Made by a program: the position numbers and the translations under genes
NCBI GenBank assembly: GCA_036940085.1
Contig: JALLBK010000024.1
Coordinates: 1 to 36,735 of the forward strand
Source of the DNA: Discostella pseudostelligera
Lineage: Eukaryota > Bacillariophyta > Thalassiosirophyceae > Thalassiosirales > Thalassiosiraceae
Reading direction: 5' to 3'
Length of the DNA: 36,735 bases
The notes under the pieces: model-generated
Seen by the model: the letters and a program-made list of their open reading frames with translations, nothing else
Told to the model about the DNA's origin: nothing
Database searches by the model: none
Part shown: in pieces, positions 30,370 through 36,735 of the stretch
How the letters are laid out: the number at the start of each line of letters is the position of its first letter
How positions within the stretch are numbered: the first letter of the stretch is position 1

Positions 30370-30823
30370 TTCTAATAATTGATAGTGTACAATCCAAATA
30401 ATCAAAGGGGATACTTTATGAAGATATTAATCGCGTTGTCCAGCGACAGGATCATATCATATTCATTCATCTCCAACTACAGTATTGCAGAGTTACGAGA
30501 GGGGCGAATGCTGAAAGGTGGATCTCCTCCACGTGTAATATCTACCAATGGACAGAGGTGACTCGTCGGTGGTCGACGGACAGAAGTGATTCCACGTGCA
30601 AGTCAATCTCCCGCCAATTCAGCGACAACAGCACCAACTACCGCACCTACATATTGTAGCATGCTGTAGCCAACACAGCAAGGGCAACCAGAGGCAACCA
30701 GATGCAACAGTACAACTACAACAGCAACCAGCAACGTTATCGATGAATCGATGGTTTCTTCCAAATCATATTCTCTCACCCACCGACCACCGCCACTGAC
30801 GACTGCCTTACCTGACAGCTGCA
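30370..30823 (+). promoter_or_regulatory. Promoter region of the SGNH-like gene with G-box and E2F-like elements
   Basis: A 454-bp gap. TCCACGTGTAAT has CACGTG at 30530-30535, TTCCACGTGCAAG has CACGTG at 30593-30598, and TCTCCCGCCAA at 30606-30616 is the reverse of TTGGCGGGAGA, the same element found upstream of the bilin reductase. From 30620 to 30750 the sequence is CAACAGCAAC-rich, probably 5' untranslated region. No gene is supported. Confidence 0.45.
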
Positions 30824-33595
30824 ATGGAGCCTCGCTCATCAATAGATCCTCCCGAGGAGATGGTGGAATTGCCTCCCCGAACGTCCTCCTTCCCATCTAC
30901 ATATATTTACAACCTACCGCCAAGAGGTTTGCATGATGTGCACCATGACAATTATCATGCAGATAATGATGACGACTATCTCGATGAATTCGAATTGGAA
31001 GGTTTGGTAATGACATCCAATTCTTGTTCTCATTCGCCATCTGTCTTCTCTTCGGTAGGTTCAGGCAGTGGTGGTGGCCGCAGTAGAATACGAACTAAGG
31101 CACAAAATACATACAATCACCTCGCACGGCATTGTTCGCCCGTTATGGCACTCTGCTCCCTGGCATGGAATCCACACAATCGATCTACATCCGCAATTGC
31201 ACTCCTCTTCCTTGCTTTCCTATGCATGGCGATATTGACGAAAAATGATGTAATGGCATGGCATCGATCAATTTTCAGCCATACCAGCAATAAAAAGGCA
31301 TCGAGAGTGGATCCATTTTCCAATCTCACTACTGAACAAAGACAATCGTTACTCAAAACGATTTATGGAACCTATACTTTCTACGATGGATCAGCCGAGG
31401 ATCGACCCAGTGAACCATACATGACGGAAGCCAATGCAGGCAATCCCTACCTAGATCTACCGTCAGATAAGTTCCCACTAGAATCATGGCAGGCAGATGC
31501 AGTATATGCCAATCATTTCTTGGATGCATCCGAAAAATTAGTAAAGAGGGCAATGCAGGCGATATTTGCCACCTATCATGGTCATGGATTGTCGGATGTT
31601 CATGTTGTCGTGTCAGAACTGCAACAAGCAGATGTTTCGGAGGGTGGTGGTGGAGAAAAAGAAGGCAAGGTGGAATACACAATAGAAGATGCCGACGAAC
31701 GATCATCGCGACGATCGAAAATGTTCCACTTGGAGGAAATTGATTTACATAAAGTGATATCTATCGAGGAATTGGAAGAGGTAGCACCATCGTGGGATAA
31801 AAAGGGTGGTTGGACGACTGAGCGTTCGTTTGATGGATTGAAACGTCGATTGATACATGCCATGATGACCAATTCCAACTTCACAGTGGTGATTACCGGA
31901 AGTTGGCAAAGTATGGGATATGGTGGAAATCATGCCTGGCAGAGTATGGCGGGTGTGTTTGAGACATTATTGAAGGGATTGTTTGAGAAATTGGGTGTGA
32001 ATCTCGTCGTGAGGGCCATTGGTCTGCCACCGCTGGCTGGACTCAGTCTCGAAGAAGAAATGGAACTTGCGAAAGGTGGTCGATCGACATTAATTCATGC
32101 TCTTGGATGGTCATCGATCTATGGATCGGATGTGGATATGATAGTATGGGATGATTACAGTTCTAAGGAAGACGGCAAATCGTCACATGCGCTGGATGAG
32201 CTTGGGGCTCAACTGTTTGATTTCTTTGCGCGTCAAGCACTTTTATCTGGAACGACACACCTTCCATTCATCTGGGGTGGTGACTTTACCGTTCTCCGTA
32301 ATCTACACGAACACGCCGATGCAGATATCGGCCAGCTAGGCCATGCGTTGTTGGGAATTCCTGAAACATCAAGCAAGAAGGTGGCGTATGACCTTCCGTG
32401 GGCAGCTCAGTATCTAAACTGTCCCAAGGATATGCAGAACACGTGCGAAGATGAAATGCACTTATTTGAAAGTCGATGCTGGGTTGATCAGCCTGAATTC
32501 GTACCACCTACACCTCAATTAGATCATATACCAATATTACCGTCCGCAATCGGCTGGCGAATGCATCAGTTGAAAGGATACACTCTTGTGTACATACTGT
32601 TGCAAGCCACGCTTGATGCGTTGTTTGAATGGTCGGATATCACAATATCACAAGGCTTTCCACTTGACGATGAATACTGGCACATGGGAAAATACATTGA
32701 AAATGTTCAAGACAAGATCACATCGTTGGATGAAAGTTATGCTCCGCATTGCTTTCAGTTAGAGGAGAAAATTAACCTGCCAAAACGACTGTGTACACAT
32801 AAAATGAAAGGGAGAACAGAGTTTACGCCACGCGCTGATCCATCAAAGACAAGTGTTAGATCTATCATAGACAGTTCGCAAAGTTCAAAGATGACGCATC
32901 TATTGCTCGATGGATATGATGTTGAGAATCCAATCAGATCAATACCTAAATGCGAGGTGGATGCTTTAGAAATCTTCGATTTGCATGGTAAAAGACGGCT
33001 GCTTTCAGGATTGCTGATGGAGAGAAATGTTACGAGAGTGAACGGGGTTGAAGTCGACTACATCAATGGCCATTTAAATGCACAATACCGCCGAAGATCG
33101 GTTGCAATTACACCAGGTGATGGATGGCAGTTACTCAATGGCTTAGGCGATGATTGCGATGGATCTCTTTCTTCTACAATCTCATGTGGGCGATTGCCGT
33201 CTAGTACCTGTCTCTTGGAAGATCATCAAGGCAGCCGTGGTGGAATCTGGGGCAATGAAACAACCGAGTGGCTAGTGTTGCATGGAATCAGCACAGAGAA
33301 TGGGTACGTCGCTTTGAATCTAGAGGTTGGCGACAGAAACAAATCCCGACAAGACCTGCTCAATTCTCTTCCCGATTCGTTTGTGATAGAATACGCAGTG
33401 GATGGAACTATCACATCATTGGACAAATCATTTTTCGAGAAGTCGAAGCAACCTGTTCCTGGTATGACCTTGGTAAATGTGTTTAATGATGAAACGACTA
33501 AAGAGGCCAAGGATGTTATCGTCGCTGTTCGTCTGAAAGGATGCGTGGACAACACATCTTGTCGAATTGCAGTGACTCATGTATATTGGAGCTAA
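30824..33595 (+). CDS. Type II membrane SGNH-hydrolase-like protein
   Basis: A single exon of 923 aa, with ATG 30824 in the context GCAATGG. A cytosolic part with Asp/His-rich patches is followed by a signal anchor at about 120-138 (STSAIALLFLAFLCMAIL) and a large lumenal domain. Block VVITGSWQSMGYGGNHAWQS (about 355) then LEKLGVNLVVRAIGLPPLAG-like text, and YGSDVDMIVWDDYSS (about 432), follow the pattern of SGNH-like proteins that are abundant in diatoms (from memory, GG.S.AAGHGN..QSY and GSD.D...WD.GM.E). The first block departs from that pattern and no clear GDS serine is present. The carboxy 170 residues, with several Cys (CDGSLSSTISCGRLPSSTCL) and a sandwich-like pattern, may be a lectin-like domain. 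Acetylation or deacetylation of cell-surface glycans is a possible role, but this is inference. Confidence 0.68.
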   Translation: MEPRSSIDPPEEMVELPPRTSSFPSTYIYNLPPRGLHDVHHDNYHADNDDDYLDEFELEGLVMTSNSCSHSPSVFSSVGSGSGGGRSRIRTKAQNTYNHLARHCSPVMALCSLAWNPHNRSTSAIALLFLAFLCMAILTKNDVMAWHRSIFSHTSNKKASRVDPFSNLTTEQRQSLLKTIYGTYTFYDGSAEDRPSEPYMTEANAGNPYLDLPSDKFPLESWQADAVYANHFLDASEKLVKRAMQAIFATYHGHGLSDVHVVVSELQQADVSEGGGGEKEGKVEYTIEDADERSSRRSKMFHLEEIDLHKVISIEELEEVAPSWDKKGGWTTERSFDGLKRRLIHAMMTNSNFTVVITGSWQSMGYGGNHAWQSMAGVFETLLKGLFEKLGVNLVVRAIGLPPLAGLSLEEEMELAKGGRSTLIHALGWSSIYGSDVDMIVWDDYSSKEDGKSSHALDELGAQLFDFFARQALLSGTTHLPFIWGGDFTVLRNLHEHADADIGQLGHALLGIPETSSKKVAYDLPWAAQYLNCPKDMQNTCEDEMHLFESRCWVDQPEFVPPTPQLDHIPILPSAIGWRMHQLKGYTLVYILLQATLDALFEWSDITISQGFPLDDEYWHMGKYIENVQDKITSLDESYAPHCFQLEEKINLPKRLCTHKMKGRTEFTPRADPSKTSVRSIIDSSQSSKMTHLLLDGYDVENPIRSIPKCEVDALEIFDLHGKRRLLSGLLMERNVTRVNGVEVDYINGHLNAQYRRRSVAITPGDGWQLLNGLGDDCDGSLSSTISCGRLPSSTCLLEDHQGSRGGIWGNETTEWLVLHGISTENGYVALNLEVGDRNKSRQDLLNSLPDSFVIEYAVDGTITSLDKSFFEKSKQPVPGMTLVNVFNDETTKEAKDVIVAVRLKGCVDNTSCRIAVTHVYWS

Positions 33596-34520
33596 CTAGC
33601 TAAATCAATATGTATTAATGTGTATCATTATCGAATATCATGCTGTTTTTGGTGTTGGTTCCTCAATATGAAAGTTGTGATGCAGTGACACAAGTCTATG
33701 ATGATGCAAGATGAGGAGTTGTTGTGTGCTGCCAACAGAAGAGCTATGAGAAGCAGCAGTAGAAAAGGAGCTGTAGGAGTGGAGGAGCTGTATGAAATGG
33801 AGATAACACTAGTAGGCTGTAGAAAAAGCAGTAATAGCAGAAGCAGTATGAGGAGGGCTGTAGGAGGAGGTGCAGGACCTGCTGTAGGGATCTGTATGAG
33901 CAGGAGCTCTGTAAGGGATAGGGGAGCAGGAAGCAGGAGCCATTGTAGGTAGGGGCAGAACTACTAGTACTAGGAGGAAGAGCTGTAGGAGCAGGAGCTG
34001 GTGTAGGAGGAGCTAGTAGGAGGAGCTGTATGAGCAGGAGCTGTAGAAGGAGCTGAAGGAGGAGCAGAAGCTGGCGGTGCAGGAGGAGCTGAAGGAGGAG
34101 CTGGAGCTGGTGAGCAGTAGGTGGAGTATTACTAGCAGGATCTGTAGGAGGAGCAGGCTGATGCAAAAAAGCAGGAGCAGGAGCTGGTGGGGTGTAGGAT
34201 ATCAGAAGGAGCAGTAGGGTTAGTAGGAGGAGGTTGGAGCCTATAGTAGTAGGAGGTGCAAGGTGCAGTAGGATTGCCAATTGCAGCATCAGGAGCATTA
34301 TGTTGAACAAATAGCAGGTATCTTCATAGCTTATAGCTTCACTGTGGTAGTAGTAGCAGCTCGTACCGTGACAGCTAATACAGCCACAGTCAGTCGGCAG
34401 GAGCAGTACTAGGTGCAGGATGAGGAGGAGCAGTAGGAGCAACTGTAACAGTAATAGCAGGAAGCAGTAGGAGCAGGAGTACTACTAGTAGGAGGAGCAG
34501 TACTTGGAGCAGTACTAAAG

Positions 34521-34650
34521 GATGAGGAGCAGAAGGAAATGCAATAAGGAGCAGTAAGAGGAGAAGCAGTAGGAGGAGCAGTGGTAGGAGAAGAAGCCGT
34601 AGGAGCAGGACAAGCAGTCAGAGTAGTGCAGCATGCTGAGCTGTAGTAGG
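34521..34650 (+). repeat. Duplicated block, copy 1
   Basis: This block shares landmarks in the same order with about 36347-36575: GGAAATGCAATAAG followed by AGCAGTA, then AGAAGAAGC, GAGCAGGACAAGCAGT, and GCAGCATGCTGAGCT. The shared rare words show segmental duplication rather than independent drift of the simple repeat. Confidence 0.65.
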
Positions 34651-35214
34651 AGGATGAGGAGCTGCATAGGAGCAAGGAGCAACAAAGAGGAGCATGAGCT
34701 GTAGGCTGTGTTTGAGGAGCAAAAGGAGGAGCAGGGGATGGAGCATGCAGAAGACAGTACTAGTACTAGTGCTAGGTCTATTAGGAGCTGAAGGAGCAGT
34801 AGCAGTAGTAAAGTAGTAGGAGGAGCAGTATCTGTAGGATCAGGAGTAGGTAGGAGCAGCTGTGGTAGGAAGAGCAGGTATCAGTAGTGTAGTACTAGTA
34901 GGAGGAGGAGGAGCAGGGCAGCAAGGGAATGAGCAGTGTATGGTGAGAGGAGGAGGAGCTGGTGTAGTAGAATAAGCAGTATCAGGTAGCAGTAAGAGGA
35001 TAAGCAGTAGGGGGTGCTACTAGAGGAGGAGGAGTAGCATAGGGTGTCATGCTGGAGGAGCAAAGAGCAGTAGTAGGCAGAGGAGGAGGAGTAGTACTAA
35101 GAGGAGGAGCAGTGGTAATACTAGGAGAGAGGAAGGAGAGCTGTGAGCTGTGGGCTGTGGGAAGTGGGAAATGGAGTTGTAATAGGCAGTAGGAGTAGGA
35201 GGAGCACTGAGCAC

Positions 35215-35340
35215 TCCTATATATTACAGATCCTGCTACTGCTCTTTCTATTCTTTTCCTATAGCTATAGTGGCTCCTTCTAGTAAGCTCCTTCTACTGC
35301 TCCTACTATTTCTACTTCTTTTTACAGCTCCTTTTCCTAG
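35215..35340 (-). repeat. Repeat segment in inverted orientation (pyrimidine-rich on plus strand)
   Basis: Here the plus strand changes to CTCCTTCTACTGCTCCTACT-type text, which is the reverse complement of the surrounding AGTAGGAGCAGTAGAAGGAG units. The switch back occurs at the palindrome TCCTAGGA (35335-35342), directly before the (GGA)15 run. The result is an inverted repeat able to fold back on itself. Confidence 0.75.
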
Positions 35341-35345
35341 GAGAG

Positions 35346-35390
35346 GGAGGAGGAGGAGGAGGAGGAGGAGGAGGAGGAGGAGGAGGAGGA
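35346..35390 (+). repeat. Perfect (GGA)15 microsatellite
   Basis: Fifteen uninterrupted GGA units. It is the only perfect run of this length in the tract. GGA repeats are known to be able to form G-quadruplex-type structures, and homopurine-homopyrimidine runs can form triplexes. Confidence 0.95.
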
Positions 35391-35929
35391 TGAGGAGGAC
35401 ACCAGCAGGGGATGCCAGGATCTGTCATCTGTAGAGGAGCAGGAGCTGCTCTGTGGGGGATGATAGGGAAGCAGGAAGCAGGAGCCATTGTAGGAGCTGT
35501 ACTACTAGGAGGAGCAGAACTTGTAGTATAAGGATAAGGAACAGTAGGGATGAGAGCTGTAGAACCAGGAAATATGCTGCAGGAGGAGTGGAACCAGGAA
35601 ATATAGGCTGCTGTAGGAGGAGCGAGGAGCTGAAGGAGCAGGAGCTGGTGAGCAGTAGCAGTAGTAGGTGGAGCAGTAATAGGAGCTAGGGCAAGCAGAC
35701 AGAGCTGAAAAGGGGGTACAGGAGTTGGTATGCAGGATCTGAAGGAGCAGTACCATGAGGTAGGAGGAAGAGGTTCTTGAAGCTGTATGAGCAGTTGGCA
35801 GTTGGAGGGGCAGTCTCCTGCAGTCCTAGAACTGGAAGGGGCAGTAGGACTACTAGTTGGAGGAGCAGTAGGAGCAGCAGCATCAGTAGTAGGAGCAGCA
35901 GCAGGGGGGGTGATCAGCATCAGCATTAT

Positions 35930-36130
35930 TCAAATTCATCATGGTAAGCAGGTAGTGGTAGCAGCTACAGCTTCAGCTATGCAGCTACCACGGCAGCATC
36001 ATTTATTGGAATAACATTGACCACAACTACAGCCACTACCACTCTACCATAGCCTCAGCTAATACCACAGCTAGGAGTACACAGCCAGTACCATCACTGC
36101 TACAGTCAATACCACAGCTAGTAGAGCTAC
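35930..36130 (+). repeat. Second repeat type within the tract (ACCACAGCTA-rich)
   Basis: The purine asymmetry stops and ACAGCTA/ACCACAGCTA/ACTACAGCC words recur (for example AATACCACAGCTAG twice, at about 36061 and 36108). A similar patch, ACAGCTAATACAGCCACAGTCAG, lies at about 34371-34393. It looks like an interspersed unit inside the larger tract. Confidence 0.55.
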
Positions 36131-36346
36131 AATCAGGAGTAAGGAATAAGGAATTAGGTGTAAGCACAGTAAGCAGTACTATCTGCTAGTAGGGGCAGGT
36201 GCAGGAGGGGCAGCAGTAGCCGAAGCAGCAGCTTTAAGATGAGCAGGAACAAGCAGTAGGAGCATAAGGAGGAGTACTAGGTACTAGCATTAGGAGGAGG
36301 AGGAGCAAGGAGCATAAGGAGGAGCAGTAAAGGATCAGAGGACAGA

Positions 36347-36575
36347 GGAAGGAAATGCAATAAGTAGCAGTAGAGCAGTATTAGGAGGAGGAGCAGTAGT
36401 ACAGTAGTAGGACAAGGACAAGGAGGAGCAGTAGTAGAACAAAGGGCTGTATCATGAGGAGAAGAAGCAGTAGTAGGAGGAGGAGGAGGAGCAATAGTAA
36501 AGGAGCCATAGGCATAGGCCATCGGACTATGAGCAGGACAAGCAGTAGGAGTAGGAGCAGCATGCTGAGCTACTA
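36347..36575 (+). repeat. Duplicated block, copy 2
   Basis: This is the counterpart of 34521-34650, with the same landmark words in the same order but with added purine-repeat sequence between them, so this copy is longer. Confidence 0.6.
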
Positions 36576-36735
36576 TACTAGGAGTATGAACTGTGTAGAG
36601 AGTACCATAGTAGGAGCAGCAACAAGCATGAGCTGTACAACTGTACTAGGAGCATGCACTGTGTCAGAGCAGTGCCAGTAGCAGTCGTAAGGAGGAGGAA
36701 CAGGTGGGAATGGAGCAGGCAGAGGGCAAAGGGCA

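Larger units (their letters stand above)
33700..36735. repeat. Degenerate purine-rich trinucleotide repeat tract (AGG/AGC/AGT)
   Basis: From about 33700 to the window end the plus strand is built from AGGAGGAGCAGTAGGAGC-like units, changing but always near a three-base rhythm of AG followed by any base. The plus strand is G/A-rich and carries many TAG trinucleotides. The minus strand reads CTC/CTG/CTA/CTT, so it lacks stops and gives long artefactual Leu/Pro/Ser/Ala frames (33744-34442, 34409-34675, 35312-35926). No domain, start context or codon bias supports a gene. Higher-order duplications, a strand switch and an interrupted part (about 35930-36130) are noted separately. It continues past the end. 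Confidence 0.9.

Noticed and set aside
33744..34442. 232-codon Leu/Pro/Ala-rich minus-strand frame
   Set aside because: Same repeat artefact; low-complexity throughout and no recognisable start or domain.
35312..35926. 204-codon minus-strand frame rich in Pro/Ala/Thr with a polyproline run
   Set aside because: It is a product of the stop-free CTN/CCN strand of the repeat; other frames of the same tract are also open and no ordered segment is present.
33700..36735. CRISPR-like or transposon-like array
   Set aside because: Units are not equally spaced direct repeats with unique spacers, and no transposase, LTR or target-site duplication is seen. The sequence context is eukaryotic.

Overview
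The window looks like nuclear DNA of a photosynthetic stramenopile, most likely a centric diatom (Thalassiosira/Cyclotella type). Evidence: short GT-AG introns of about 80-130 nt, closely packed genes on both strands, plastid proteins with a signal peptide followed by an ASAFAP-like site (clear in ALB3, weaker in PEP carboxylase), a ferredoxin-dependent bilin reductase, and a ciliary MKS1/B9 gene. The MKS1 gene fits a lineage that still makes flagellated gametes. The species cannot be fixed from sequence alone.

Layout. 1-38: last codons of a histone H4 gene. 390-2357 (+): MKS1-like B9-domain transition-zone protein. 2393-3298 (-): MPDU1-like PQ-loop protein of dolichol-sugar use. 3746-6361 (+): TTC38-like TPR protein. 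6867-10363 (+): PEP carboxylase in five exons, one intron of GC-AG type. 10445-13183 (-): eukaryotic RNA-dependent RNA polymerase (RDR) with two KOW-like modules. 13840-15417 (-): ALB3/YidC/Oxa1 thylakoid insertase, four exons. 15879-16988 (+): Sec66/Sec71-like ER translocon subunit. 17556-18731 (+): ferredoxin-dependent bilin reductase. 19271-19352 (-): tRNA-Ser(UGA). 19673-21538 (+): GNAT acetyltransferase with a long leader. 21745-23083 (-): core-1 galactosyltransferase-like GT31. 23652-24845 (+): histidine-phosphatase protein with a 46-nt exon carrying the RHG motif. 24990-25424 (-) and 25757-26719 (+): two unrecognised, divergently transcribed genes. 26893-30369 (+): large multi-pass membrane glycoprotein. 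30824-33595 (+): type II membrane SGNH-like protein.

From about 33700 to the end there are no credible genes. The 3 kb consists of a degenerate purine-rich trinucleotide repeat (AGG/AGC/AGT) with internal duplications, a perfect (GGA)15 and one segment in which the repeat runs on the other strand.

The genes do not form one pathway. They are housekeeping, plastid, secretory and cell-surface genes, mostly in divergent or convergent pairs. Several promoter regions share CACGTG (G-box type) and GGCGGGA/TTGGCGGG (E2F-like) elements, most densely upstream of the bilin reductase. Exon joins were inferred by eye from splice consensus, reading phase and family similarity. No database search was made, so all names rest on recognised motifs.
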